Positions 31,869 through 40,960 of a DNA stretch of 64,000 nucleotides are shown in pieces (the stretch's first letter is position 1; each line of letters opens with the position of its first letter). Both the position numbers and the translations under genes were made by a program. The stretch is from Streptomyces lydicus (lineage in GTDB: Bacteria; Actinomycetota; Actinomycetes; Streptomycetales; Streptomycetaceae), in contig NZ_CP017157.1 in the NCBI RefSeq assembly GCF_001729485.1, forward strand, positions 62,001 to 126,000, given 5' to 3'. The notes under the pieces are model-generated. The model ran no database searches and had not been told where the DNA came from. It saw only the letters and a list, made by a program, of their open reading frames with translations.

Positions 31869-33695
31869 TCAGAACGCGGCCTCGTCGAGCTCCATCAGCG
31901 ACTGGTCGACGGACTCGGCCAGCCCGCGCTCGACGCCGACGCCCGGCAGGACGTTGTGGGCGAAGAACTTCGCCGCGGCGATCTTGCCGGTGTAGAAGGG
32001 CTTGTCCTTCGCGGAGGCGCCGGCCAGCTTCTCGGCGGCCACCGCCGCGCCCTTGAGGAGCAGGTAGCCGATGACGACATCGCCGGAGGCCAGCAGCAGG
32101 CGGGTGGTGTTCAGACCGACCTTGTAGATGGACTTGACGTCCTGCTCGGTCGCCGCGAGGTCGGTCAGCATGGCGCCGACGATGGCCTCCAGGTCGGCGG
32201 CGGCCTTGGCCAGTTCGCCGCGGGCCTGCGCCAGCTCCTCCCCGCCGGTGTTGTCGGCGAGGAACTTCTTGATCTCGTCGGACAGCACGGTGAGTGCCTG
32301 GCCCTGGTCACGGACGATCTTCCGGAAGAAGAAGTCCTGGCCCTGGATCGCGGTGGTGCCCTCGTAGAGGGTGTCGATCTTGGCGTCCCGGATGTACTGC
32401 TCGATCGGGTATTCCTGCAGGTAGCCGGAGCCGCCGAAGGTCTGCAGCGACTGCGCGAGCTGCTCGTAGGACTTCTCCGAGCCGTAGCCCTTGACGATCG
32501 GCAGCAGCAGGTCGTTGAGGCGGTTGGCGGCGGCGGCGTCCTCGCCCGCGGCCTCCTTGGCGATGATCTCGTCCTGGACCGTGGCGGTGTAGAGCACCAG
32601 GGCGCGCATGCCCTCGGCGTACGCCTTCTGCGTCATCAGCGAGCGGCGCACGTCGGGGTGGTGGGTGATGCTGACGCGCGGCGCGCTCTTGTCGGTGAAG
32701 GCCGCCAGGTCCGGGCCCTGCACCCGCTCCTTGGCGTACTCCAGCGCGTTGAGGTAGCCGGTGGAGAGGGTGGCGATGGCCTTCGTGCCGACCATCATCC
32801 GGGCGAACTCGATGATCTTGAACATCTGGCGGATGCCGTCGTGCTTCTCGCCGAGCAGCCAGCCCTTGGCCGGGTGGTTGGCGCCGAAGGTCATCTCGCA
32901 GGTGTTGGACGCCTTGAGGCCCATCTTGTGCTCGACGTTCGTGGCGTAGACGCCGTTGCGCTCGCCCAGCTCGCCGGTCTCCCAGTCGAAGTCGTACTTC
33001 GGCACGATGAAGAGCGACAGGCCCTTGGTGCCCGGACCGGCACCCTCGGGGCGGGCGAGGACGAAGTGCACGATGTTCTCGGACATGTCGTGCTCACCGG
33101 AGGTGATGAAGCGCTTCACGCCCTCGATGTGCCAGGAGCCGTCCTCCTGCTGCGTGGCCTTCGTGCGGCCGGCACCGACGTCCGAACCGGCGTCCGGCTC
33201 GGTCAGCACCATCGTGGAGCCCCACTGCTTGTCCACCATCAGCTCGGCTATGCGGTGCTGCTCCTCGGTGCCCTCGTCGTGCAGGACGCCGGCGAAGGCG
33301 GGGCCGGACGCGTACATCCAGACCGCCGGGTTGGCGCCCAGGATGGTCTCGGCGAAGGCCCACAGCAGGGAGCGCGGCGCGGTGGTGCCGCCGATCTCCT
33401 CCGGGATGCCCAGACGCCACCACTCGGCGTCCATGTACGCCTGGTAGCTCTTCTTGAAGCTGTCCGGAATCGGCGCGGTGTTGGTGTCCGGGTCGAAGAC
33501 CGGGGGGTTGCGGTCGGTGTCCGCGAAGGACTCCGCCAGCTCGTTCTCCGACAGGCGGGCGATCTCGGACAGCACGCTCTTGGCGGTGTCGACGTCCATC
33601 TCCGCGAACGGTCCGGTGCCGTACACGCTGTCACGGCCCAGTACCTCGAAGAGGTTGAACTCGATGTCGCGGAGATTCGACTTGTAGTGGCCCAT
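31869..33695 (-). CDS. Acyl-CoA dehydrogenase, long-chain (FadE5-like)
   Basis: A 608-residue flavoenzyme, longer than the ~380-residue short-chain type and matching the very-long/long-chain group with an extra C-terminal helical domain (about 470-608). Signatures: [16 protein letters not shown] (FAD/substrate), [15 protein letters not shown], and [14 protein letters not shown] where the catalytic Glu of this branch lies. It catalyses the first step of fatty acid beta-oxidation. The ATG at 33695 is preferred to 33731 because [19 protein letters not shown] is the conserved start. From memory, a pirin in S. ambofaciens was reported to bind such a dehydrogenase; a pirin gene lies 0.8 kb away here. 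Confidence 0.92.
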   Translation of the reverse strand: MGHYKSNLRDIEFNLFEVLGRDSVYGTGPFAEMDVDTAKSVLSEIARLSENELAESFADTDRNPPVFDPDTNTAPIPDSFKKSYQAYMDAEWWRLGIPEEIGGTTAPRSLLWAFAETILGANPAVWMYASGPAFAGVLHDEGTEEQHRIAELMVDKQWGSTMVLTEPDAGSDVGAGRTKATQQEDGSWHIEGVKRFITSGEHDMSENIVHFVLARPEGAGPGTKGLSLFIVPKYDFDWETGELGERNGVYATNVEHKMGLKASNTCEMTFGANHPAKGWLLGEKHDGIRQMFKIIEFARMMVGTKAIATLSTGYLNALEYAKERVQGPDLAAFTDKSAPRVSITHHPDVRRSLMTQKAYAEGMRALVLYTATVQDEIIAKEAAGEDAAAANRLNDLLLPIVKGYGSEKSYEQLAQSLQTFGGSGYLQEYPIEQYIRDAKIDTLYEGTTAIQGQDFFFRKIVRDQGQALTVLSDEIKKFLADNTGGEELAQARGELAKAAADLEAIVGAMLTDLAATEQDVKSIYKVGLNTTRLLLASGDVVIGYLLLKGAAVAAEKLAGASAKDKPFYTGKIAAAKFFAHNVLPGVGVERGLAESVDQSLMELDEAAF

Positions 33696-33861
33696 GGGTA
33701 CGGCTCCGTAGGGGTTCGGGAGAGGACCCAAGGCAGGGACCTCAGACGCAATACCGGCTAGTAGTTAAATGATGCTACCCGCGGGTAATAAGAATCAACC
33801 CCTTCCGCCCATCTGTGACGAGCGTCCCCCGGTGAATCGCCGACTCAGTACGCTGTGCCGC

Positions 33862-34344
33862 ATGTACGGCTACGACCAGAACGCGGGTGCCGGGCAGCAG
33901 CAGTACGGCGCGCCACCGCCACCGCCCCCGCCGCAGCAACCGGCCTCCGGGGGGTACGGCGAGCAGCCGCTGTACCCCGAGCCGTCCCCGCCCTCCCTCG
34001 CCGACGCGGTGCGTGCCTTCACCACCGGCTCGATGTCCGCCGAGGACTTCCAGGGCATCTTCTCCACCTCCAAGGTCTACTGCCCGCGCGGTGACAACCC
34101 CGGCTTCCTGGCGCTGCACAACACCCAGCAGCCGGTGATCCCGATGTTCACCTCGCTCAAGGAGCTGCGGCGGTACGCGGGCAAGGAGTCCAAGTACTTC
34201 GTGATCACCGGCGCCGAGGTGCTCGACCTGCTGCCGACCGGCTACGGGTTCGTGCTCGACATGGAGGGCGACCACCGCATGGTCTTCGACGCGAAGGCCG
34301 TGGAGCAGATGGTGGACTTCGCGATGCGTCGGATGTACGGCTGA
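33862..34344 (+). CDS. SseB-like N-terminal domain protein
   Basis: A 160-residue protein. The N-terminus is Tyr/Gln/Pro-rich (YGYDQNAGAGQQQYG with a run of prolines) and probably disordered. Residues ~45-160 resemble the SseB/YP_ domain of Streptomyces proteins: SLADAVRAFTTGSMSAEDFQ, FLALHNTQQPVIPMFTSLKE, VLDLLPTGYGFVLDMEGDHR. The same domain occurs in type III secretion enhancer SseB, but no such system exists here. TACGCT at 33849-33854 lies 7 bp before the ATG without a Shine-Dalgarno sequence; a leaderless transcript is possible. Divergent from the acyl-CoA dehydrogenase gene. Confidence 0.72.
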   Translation: MYGYDQNAGAGQQQYGAPPPPPPPQQPASGGYGEQPLYPEPSPPSLADAVRAFTTGSMSAEDFQGIFSTSKVYCPRGDNPGFLALHNTQQPVIPMFTSLKELRRYAGKESKYFVITGAEVLDLLPTGYGFVLDMEGDHRMVFDAKAVEQMVDFAMRRMYG

Positions 34345-34394
34345 CCGCTCCCGCCGCACCCCATATCACCGTTTTGACCTGCGGAAACGCGGGT

Positions 34395-34441
34395 GGGAAT
34401 GCCGCACGCCTTGCAGGTTGTTCAGTATTCAACTAAGTTGA
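34395..34441 (+). promoter_or_regulatory. SigR-like promoter overlapped by a palindromic operator, before pirin
   Basis: GGAAT (34396-34400) and GTT (34420-34422) are 19 bp apart, matching the published GGAAT-N18/19-GTT pattern of the thiol-stress sigma factor SigR. The palindrome TCAAC-TAA-GTTGA (34429-34441) falls at the expected transcription start and resembles MarR/HxlR-type operators. The pirin ATG follows at 34464 with GAGGAGG. Confidence 0.5.
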
Positions 34442-34463
34442 CTGCACGACCGAGGAGGCCGTC

Positions 34464-35417
34464 ATGCCCGCTGTGACCGTAGAGAACCCGCTGGCCCTGC
34501 CGCGTGTGGCGGCACCCGCCACCGCGCACACCCGTCCCGTGCTGGCCGTTGCCACCGCTCCGAGCGGATTCGAGGGCGAGGGCTTCCCGGTGCGCCGGGC
34601 GTTCGCCGGCATCGACTACAAGTACCTCGACCCGTTCATCATGATGGACCAGATGGGCGAGGTGGAGTATGCGCCGGGAGAGCCCAAGGGCACGCCCTGG
34701 CACCCGCACCGCGGCTTCGAAACCGTCACGTACCTGATCGACGGCACGTTCGTGCACCGTGACTCGCACGGTGGCGGCGGCACCATCAACGACGGCGACA
34801 CCCAGTGGATGACGGCCGGCTCCGGCCTGCTGCACATCGAGGCGCCGCCGGAGTCGCTCGTGATGTCCGGCGGTCTCTTCCACGGCCTCCAGCTGTGGGT
34901 GAACCTGCCGAAGAGCGACAAGATGATGGCTCCTCGGTACCAGGACATCGGCGGCGGCCAGGTGAAGCTGCTGACCTCCGCGGACGGCGGTGCGCTGCTG
35001 CGGCTGATCGCCGGTGACCTCGACGGCCACCGGGGACCGGGCGTCACGCACACCCCGATCACGATGATGCATGTGACCGTGAACCCGGGTGCCGAGCTCA
35101 CCCTGCCCTGGCGCAGCGACTTCAACGCTCTCGCCTACGCGCTCGCCGGCCGCGGCTCGGCCGGCGCCGAGGGCCGTCCGTTCCGCATGGGGCAGGCGGT
35201 CGTGTTCGGCACCGGTGACTCGATCACGATCCGGGCGGACGAGACCCAGGAGTCGCGCAGCCCGAACTTCGAGGTCGTCCTGTTGGGCGGGCTGCCGATC
35301 CGCGAGCCGATGATGCACTACGGCCCGTTCGTGATGAACACCCACGCCGAACTGGCCCAGGCATTCGAGGACTTCCAGGCCGGCCGGCTCGGCACCATCC
35401 CGGCCGACGAGGTCTGA
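34464..35417 (+). CDS. Pirin-family protein
   Basis: A 317-residue bicupin. The N-terminal cupin has the metal site HPHRGFETVTYLIDG (two His), a third His in GTFVHRDSH and Glu in HIEAP, as in human pirin and YhhW. The C-terminal half keeps PITMMHVTVNPGAELTLPW. Pirins bind Fe(II) and act as redox switches or quercetinases. The ATG at 34464 has GAGGAGG upstream. The promoter looks redox-linked (SigR-like) and carries an operator palindrome. It is monocistronic and its transcript ends in the parS-centred palindrome at 35448-35483. Confidence 0.92.
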   Translation: MPAVTVENPLALPRVAAPATAHTRPVLAVATAPSGFEGEGFPVRRAFAGIDYKYLDPFIMMDQMGEVEYAPGEPKGTPWHPHRGFETVTYLIDGTFVHRDSHGGGGTINDGDTQWMTAGSGLLHIEAPPESLVMSGGLFHGLQLWVNLPKSDKMMAPRYQDIGGGQVKLLTSADGGALLRLIAGDLDGHRGPGVTHTPITMMHVTVNPGAELTLPWRSDFNALAYALAGRGSAGAEGRPFRMGQAVVFGTGDSITIRADETQESRSPNFEVVLLGGLPIREPMMHYGPFVMNTHAELAQAFEDFQAGRLGTIPADEV

Positions 35418-35447
35418 GGTCCCGTCGGGCGGGCGGCCACGAGGTGA

Positions 35448-35483
35448 CCGGGGGCGGTGTTTCACGTGAAACACCGCCCCCGG
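35448..35483. terminator. parS: Perfect 36-bp palindrome: terminator arms around parS
   Basis: parS GTTTCACGTGAAAC (35459-35472) is the exact centre of a perfect inverted repeat with outer arms CCGGGGGCGGT/ACCGCCCCCGG. It starts 31 bp after the pirin stop and 49 bp before the next gene. As DNA it is a ParB site; as RNA it would be an 18-bp-arm hairpin with no unpaired loop beyond steric limits. Confidence 0.9.
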
Positions 35484-35532
35484 GCCCGTTCCGCCTCCGC
35501 CCCGGGGCGGGCGGCCGTGGTGGACTGTCGGG

Positions 35533-36687
35533 GTGCGAAACGACTCGGATCACGACCCCCGCGGCGCCGACGGCGAACGACCGCTGCCCGACAAGCCGTT
35601 GCTGCCGATCGAGGCCCGCCGTGCCGCGGCCTGGTGCCTGGTCGCGCTGCTGATCGCGGCCGTGCTGGCCCTCGGGGTGTGGCTGTGCATCTTCCTGAGC
35701 GCGGCGGTCACCCCCGTCCTGCTGGCGCTGCTCGGCAGTGCGCTGCTCGGGCCGCTCTACCGCCGGCTGGTGGCGATGAAGCTCAACCGCTCGCTGGCGG
35801 CCGGGCTGACCTGCGCGGTCCTCGTGGTGGTGGTCGGCGGCGCCGGTTACATCGTCGTCAGCGCTCTGATCGACACCGGGGACCAGATCCTGGCCTCGCT
35901 CAAGGACGCCGCCAAGGATCTCTCCAAGACCTTCGGCGCGGCCGGTACCTCGCTCGACGACCTCGCCAACAACGCCAAGGGTTTGGTCAGCAAGTTCGGC
36001 GGGGTCGCGGCCTCGGGACTGCTGGCCGGGGTCAGCGTGGTCAGCCAGTTCATCGCCGCGTCGGTGCTGGCCCTGCTGCTGACGTTCTTCTTCCTGCGGG
36101 ACTCCGGCAAGGCCGTCCGCGCGCTGCACGACTGGGCGCCGGGCAACTCCGCGCCGCAGCTGGAACGGATGGCCCGCCGCGGTTTCCAGGCCATAGAGGG
36201 CTTCATGCGCGGCACCACCCTCATCGCGCTGATCGACGCCACCTGCATCACCGTCGGACTGCTGGTCCTCCAGGTGCCCGGCGCCCCCGGCCTGGGCGCG
36301 CTGGTCTTCGTCGGCGCCTACATCCCCTACCTCGGTGCCTTCATCTCGGGCGCCGTCGCGATCCTGGTGGCGTTCGCCGACCGGGGCTTCGTGATCGCGC
36401 TCTGGGCTCTCGGTGTGGTCCTCGCCGTACAGGTGCTGGAGGGGCATGTGCTCCAGCCGATGATCCAGAGCCGTACGGTCCAGATGCATCCGGCGACCGT
36501 CATGCTGGCGATCACCGCGGGCGCCAGCCTCGCCGGCATCCTCGGCATGCTGCTGTCCGTCCCGCTGACCGCCGCCGCCTCCGGCGTGCTGCACGAGCTG
36601 CGCAAGCACTACGCCGCCGGCTCGGCCTCCGAGGCGGACTCCGACTCCGGTGACACCGGGCCTGCGGCCTCCGCCGCGTCCTCGTAG
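35533..36687 (+). CDS. AI-2E family transporter (TqsA-like permease)
   Basis: A 384-residue membrane protein of the AI-2 exporter/UPF0118 family with about seven transmembrane helices. Typical features are the paired N-terminal helices, the long amphipathic extracytoplasmic-type segment (about 120-160, TGDQILASLKDAAKDL), and the C-terminal GHVLQPMIQSRTVQMHPATVM motif. Substrates of most members are unknown; Na+/H+ exchange has been shown for some. It begins with GTG 35533. The last 79 bp overlap the 3' end of the convergent SpoIIE gene, and its tail (GSASEADSDSGDTGPAASAASS without structure) is Ser/Ala-rich. Confidence 0.88.
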   Translation: MRNDSDHDPRGADGERPLPDKPLLPIEARRAAAWCLVALLIAAVLALGVWLCIFLSAAVTPVLLALLGSALLGPLYRRLVAMKLNRSLAAGLTCAVLVVVVGGAGYIVVSALIDTGDQILASLKDAAKDLSKTFGAAGTSLDDLANNAKGLVSKFGGVAASGLLAGVSVVSQFIAASVLALLLTFFFLRDSGKAVRALHDWAPGNSAPQLERMARRGFQAIEGFMRGTTLIALIDATCITVGLLVLQVPGAPGLGALVFVGAYIPYLGAFISGAVAILVAFADRGFVIALWALGVVLAVQVLEGHVLQPMIQSRTVQMHPATVMLAITAGASLAGILGMLLSVPLTAAASGVLHELRKHYAAGSASEADSDSGDTGPAASAASS

Positions 36688-38783
36688 AGCTCGAACCACG
36701 TCGACTTGCCGTCGCCGCGCGGATCCACCCCCCACGCCCCGGCCAGCAGCTCCAGCAGCACCAGCCCGCGTCCCGAGGACGCCAGCTCGCCGGGGCTGCG
36801 ACGGTGCGGCAGTTCATCGCTGCTGTCGGAGACGTCGACGCGGATCCGCCGGGCGCCCGGTGCCCCGGAGATCTCGGCGACCAGCAGCGCGTCCCCGTCG
36901 GTGTGCGTCAGGACGTTGGTGATCATCTCGGAGACCATCAGCACCGCCGAGTCGACCTGGTCGGCGTCGGCCCAGTCGTGCAGCACCTCGCGGACCTGCC
37001 GGCGGGCCTCGGCGATCCGCTGCGGCTCGGCCTGCGCGACGGCGAGCACGGTGCGCCGCACCGGCTGCCGGGCCAGTGGGCCACCGGCGCCCACCCCGCA
37101 GCTGGCGACCTCGCGGCGCAGGAGCAGTACGGCGATGTCGTCCTCACGGCGGTCCACCAGCGGACCCGTGGTGTGGTGCGAGGACGGCCCGTGCACCGCC
37201 TGGACCAGGGCGTCGGCCAGCCGCTCCAGGTCCTCGTGGTCCGCGTCGGGCTGATGCGACTCGATGATGTCGCGCAGCCGGGCCCAGCCGGTCTCCAGGT
37301 CGTGGCCGCCGGTCTCGATCAGCCCGTCGGTGCACACCACCATGGTTTCGCCCGGTTCCAGCACCAGCCGGGTGGTGGGGTAGTCGGCGTCCGGGACGAT
37401 GCCCAGCGGCAGCCCGCCCGCGGTGGGCCGGACCAGCATCGTGCCGTCGGCCAGCCGGATCGCCGGATCCGGGTGCCCGGCCCGGGCGATGTCCAGCAGG
37501 CCGGTCGCCGGGTCCACCTCGATGTACAGACAGGTCGCGAAGCGCTGGTCGTCCTCGGCGTGGCCGTGGAACTCGGTCGCGTTGATCCCGGCGAGGAAAC
37601 GGGAGGCCCGCGCGAGCACCGCGTCGGGGTGGTGGCCCTCGGACGCATAGGCGCGCAGCGCGATCCGCAGCTGCCCCATCAGGCCGGCGGCCCGGACGTC
37701 GTGCCCCTGGACGTCCCCGATGACCAGCGCGAGCCGGCCGGACGGCAGGGGGATCATGTCGTACCAGTCGCCGCCGACCTCCAGCCCGCCGCCGGTCGGG
37801 ACGTAGCGGGCCGCGACCGTCATTCCCGGGATGTCCGGCTGCACCGTCGGCATCATGCTGCGTTGCAGTCCCAGCGCCAGCTCCTGCTGCTCCTCCTGCA
37901 TCCCGGCCCTGGCCAGTGCCTGGGCCAGCATCCGGGCGACGGTGGTCAGCACCGAGCGCTCGTCGGGGGTGAAGGCGACCGGTTGGGCGAAGGCCGCCAT
38001 CCAGGCGCCGATCGTCCGGCCCGCGTTGACCAGCGGCAGGAACGCCCAGGACATGCGGCCGAAGGGGGCGGCCAGCGGCCAGGTGGCGGGGTAGCGGCGG
38101 CTGTACTCCTCGGGGCTGGGCAGATAGAGGGCCCGCCCGGAGCGGATGACCTCGGCGGCCGGGTAGTCGGTGTCCAGCGTCATGTCGAGGAAGGGCTTCT
38201 GGTCGTCCGGGTGGTGGCCGTGGTGGCCGATCACCGAGATCCGGTCGCCCTCGATCCCGAAGACCGCCAGGCCGTCCGGCATGAAGCCGGGCATGGACAG
38301 CCCGGCCGCCACCCGCAGCACCTCGGCCGTGGACCGGGCCTCGGCCAGCGCCCGCCCCGCGTCCAGCAGGAATGCCTCACGGGAGCGGCGCCAGTCGCCG
38401 GTTATCGGGGTGTGCGCCGCGGAGGTCCCGGGCTGTGGCTCGGGCACCTCCTGGAGCGTGCCGACCAGCTCGAAATCGCCGTCGACGAGCCGGGGCCGGG
38501 AGCGGGAGCGGACGATGCGCAACACCCGCCCCTGCTCGTCCACGATGCGCAGCCGGGCCTCGGCGAGCGTCTCCTCGGCCACCGCGAGCTGCACGATGCC
38601 GTTGATCTCGGCGAAGTCGACGGGATGAAAACGGGAGCGTACGGCGGCCTCGCTGAGTTCCACCGGCTCGGCGGGGAGCCCGAGCAGCCGGGCCGCCTCG
38701 GCGTCCAGGGCCACCTGCCCCGAGGCGTTGTCCCAGCGCCACAGGCCGGTCGCGATGGCGGCCAGGAGGTCCTTGGTGCGCAT
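36609..38783 (-). CDS. SpoIIE-type phosphatase with PAS, GAF and RsbW-like kinase domains
   Basis: A 724-residue signalling protein. A PAS domain (about 5-110, GLWRWDNASGQVALDAEAAR) precedes a GAF domain (about 140-295), then a PP2C-type SpoIIE phosphatase (about 320-545; GGDWYDMIPLPSGRLALVIG and CTDGLIE with metal-binding Asp). The C-terminal ~130 residues are an anti-sigma-type ATPase (SEMITNVLTHTDG N-box and SSGRGLVLLELLA). Such proteins dephosphorylate anti-sigma antagonists and phosphorylate them in turn, a single-chain partner-switch. The ATG at 38783 is the natural start. Its 3' end overlaps the permease gene in antisense by 79 bp. Confidence 0.93.
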   Translation of the reverse strand: MRTKDLLAAIATGLWRWDNASGQVALDAEAARLLGLPAEPVELSEAAVRSRFHPVDFAEINGIVQLAVAEETLAEARLRIVDEQGRVLRIVRSRSRPRLVDGDFELVGTLQEVPEPQPGTSAAHTPITGDWRRSREAFLLDAGRALAEARSTAEVLRVAAGLSMPGFMPDGLAVFGIEGDRISVIGHHGHHPDDQKPFLDMTLDTDYPAAEVIRSGRALYLPSPEEYSRRYPATWPLAAPFGRMSWAFLPLVNAGRTIGAWMAAFAQPVAFTPDERSVLTTVARMLAQALARAGMQEEQQELALGLQRSMMPTVQPDIPGMTVAARYVPTGGGLEVGGDWYDMIPLPSGRLALVIGDVQGHDVRAAGLMGQLRIALRAYASEGHHPDAVLARASRFLAGINATEFHGHAEDDQRFATCLYIEVDPATGLLDIARAGHPDPAIRLADGTMLVRPTAGGLPLGIVPDADYPTTRLVLEPGETMVVCTDGLIETGGHDLETGWARLRDIIESHQPDADHEDLERLADALVQAVHGPSSHHTTGPLVDRREDDIAVLLLRREVASCGVGAGGPLARQPVRRTVLAVAQAEPQRIAEARRQVREVLHDWADADQVDSAVLMVSEMITNVLTHTDGDALLVAEISGAPGARRIRVDVSDSSDELPHRRSPGELASSGRGLVLLELLAGAWGVDPRGDGKSTWFELYEDAAEAAGPVSPESESASEAEPAA

Positions 38784-39063
38784 TGCCTCACTTTAGGGGC
38801 GTTTGGTGGGGCGCGACAGCGTGCCGGAATGTGACCGTCGTCCCACTCGCGAGCCCTTCTTCCGACCCCGAAGTCGCTGATGCGTATATGTCAACGAAGA
38901 GGCGGGGGCCGGGACGGTAACCTGGAGCGGTTATGTCAATCCTGGGGTGGCCTTTCGGGCGACCGACGGGGAGAGCGACCGGGCGTGTGAGCCCGAGTTC
39001 CGATCCCTCTCCTCTGCTCCCGACAACTCCTCACCTCGACACTCGCGACGACTTGGATGAGCG

Positions 39064-40827
39064 ATGCACCGGTACCGGTCCCATAACTGCGGCGAGCTCC
39101 GAGCCGCGGACGTCGACACGGACGTCCGCCTCAGCGGCTGGCTGCACAATCGACGTGACCTGGGCGGCATCCTCTTCATCGATCTCCGGGACCACTACGG
39201 TCTCGTGCAGCTCGTCGCCCGCCCCGGCACCCCCGCCGCCGAGGTGCTGGACAAGCTGACGAAGGAGACGGTCGTCCGCGTCGACGGCAAGGTCGTCTCG
39301 CGCGGCGCCGAGAACGTGAACCCGGAGCTGCCGACCGGCGAGATCGAGATCGAGGTCTCCGAGGTCGAGGTCCTGGGCGCGGCCCAGCAGATCCCCTTCA
39401 CGATCAACGCCGACGACGGCGTCAACGAGGAGAAGCGCCTGGAGTACCGCTTCCTCGACCTGCGTCGTGAGCGGATGCACCGCAACATCATGCTGCGCTC
39501 GGCCGTCATCTCGGCGATCCGCCACAAGATGACGAGCCTCGGCTTCAACGAGATGGCGACGCCGATCCTCAGCGCCACGTCCCCCGAGGGCGCCCGCGAC
39601 TTCGTGGTGCCGTCCCGCCTCCACCCCGGGAAGTTCTACGCGCTGCCGCAGGCCCCGCAGCAGTTCAAGCAGCTGCTGATGATCTCGGGCTTCGACCGCT
39701 ACTTCCAGATCGCCCCCTGCTTCCGTGACGAGGACGCCCGCGCGGACCGCTCGCCGGGCGAGTTCTACCAGCTCGACGTCGAGATGAGCTTCGTCGAGCA
39801 GGAGGACGTCTTCGGACCCATCGAGCAGCTGATGACCGAGCTGTTCGAGGAGTTCGGCGGCGGCCGCCACGTCACCTCGCCGTTCCCGCGGATCCCGTTC
39901 CGCGAGGCGATGCTGAAGTACGGCTCCGACAAGCCGGACCTGCGCGCCCAGCTGGAACTGGTCGACATCACCGATGTCTTCGAGGGCTCGGAGTTCAAGG
40001 CGTTCGCCGGCAAGCACGTCCGTGCGCTGCCGGTGCCGGCCGTCCAGGCCCAGCCGCGCAAGTTCTTCGACCAGCTCGGCGACTACGCGGTCCAGCACGG
40101 CGCCAAGGGCCTGGCCTGGGTGCGTGTCGGTGAGGACGGCTCGCTGACCGGCCCGATCGCCAAGTTCCTGACCGAGGAGAACGTCAAGCTCCTCAACGAG
40201 CGCCTCGGCCTGGAGCCCGGCCACGCGGTCTTCTTCGGCGCCGGCGAGTTCGACGAGGTCTCGAAGATCATGGGCGCGGTGCGCGTCGAGGCCGCCAAGC
40301 GGGCCGGCCACTTCGAGGAGAACGTCTTCCGCTTCTGCTGGATCGTCGACTTCCCGATGTACGAGCGGGACGAGGACACGGGCAAGATCGACTTCTCGCA
40401 CAACCCGTTCTCCATGCCGCAGGGCGGTCTGGAGGCGCTGGAGAACGAGGACCCGCTGGACATCCTCGGCTGGCAGTACGACATCGTCTGCAACGGCGTC
40501 GAGCTGTCCTCCGGCGCGATCCGGAACCACGAGCCCGACATCATGCTCAAGGCGTTCGAGATCGCGGGCTACGACCGGGACACCGTCGAGGAGAAGTTCG
40601 CGGGCATGCTGCGCGCGTTCCGCTTCGGCGCCCCGCCGCACGGCGGTATCGCCCCCGGCGTCGACCGCATCGTCATGCTGCTCGCGGACGAGCCGAACAT
40701 CCGCGAGACCATCGCGTTCCCGCTGAACGGCAACGCGCAGGACCTGATGATGGGCGCCCCGACGGAGCTGGAAGAGGCCCGGCTCAAGGAGCTCCACCTC
40801 AACGTCCGCAAGCCGCAGGTGAAGTAG
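39064..40827 (+). CDS. aspS: Aspartyl-tRNA synthetase
   Basis: A 587-residue class II synthetase of bacterial type with a GAD insertion. The OB-fold anticodon domain starts VRLSGWLHNRRDLGGILFID. Class II motif 2 appears as FDRYFQIAPCFRDEDARADR and motif 3 as GGIAPGVDRIVMLLADEPNI. It charges tRNA-Asp. The ATG at 39064 is well placed. The 280-bp gap before it (38784-39063) contains a possible -10 TAACCT near 38920 but no T-box or other leader that I can recognise. Its transcript ends at the perfect parS-centred palindrome 40853-40884. Confidence 0.97.
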   Translation: MHRYRSHNCGELRAADVDTDVRLSGWLHNRRDLGGILFIDLRDHYGLVQLVARPGTPAAEVLDKLTKETVVRVDGKVVSRGAENVNPELPTGEIEIEVSEVEVLGAAQQIPFTINADDGVNEEKRLEYRFLDLRRERMHRNIMLRSAVISAIRHKMTSLGFNEMATPILSATSPEGARDFVVPSRLHPGKFYALPQAPQQFKQLLMISGFDRYFQIAPCFRDEDARADRSPGEFYQLDVEMSFVEQEDVFGPIEQLMTELFEEFGGGRHVTSPFPRIPFREAMLKYGSDKPDLRAQLELVDITDVFEGSEFKAFAGKHVRALPVPAVQAQPRKFFDQLGDYAVQHGAKGLAWVRVGEDGSLTGPIAKFLTEENVKLLNERLGLEPGHAVFFGAGEFDEVSKIMGAVRVEAAKRAGHFEENVFRFCWIVDFPMYERDEDTGKIDFSHNPFSMPQGGLEALENEDPLDILGWQYDIVCNGVELSSGAIRNHEPDIMLKAFEIAGYDRDTVEEKFAGMLRAFRFGAPPHGGIAPGVDRIVMLLADEPNIRETIAFPLNGNAQDLMMGAPTELEEARLKELHLNVRKPQVK

Positions 40828-40852
40828 CGCCGGCGGAGCCGCACAGACGCCG

Positions 40853-40884
40853 AGGGGCGGTGTTTCACGTGAAACACCGCCCCT
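40853..40884. terminator. parS: Perfect 32-bp palindrome: terminator arms around parS
   Basis: parS GTTTCACGTGAAAC (40862-40875) is the exact centre; outer arms are AGGGGCGGT/ACCGCCCCT. It starts 25 bp after the aspS stop. The arm CGGTGTTTCAC is shared with the 35448-35483 element, though the distal sequence differs. Confidence 0.9.
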
Positions 40885-40960
40885 TCGGCGTAAGCGGCCG
40901 CGTGCTCCAACCGCACCACATTTGTGGCCGGGTCACGGCCGCGGACGCACTGTGGTGCCC

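Noticed and set aside
38784..39063. T-box leader before aspS
   Set aside because: No T-box core or terminator/antiterminator pair is visible; actinobacterial T-boxes are mainly known for ileS.
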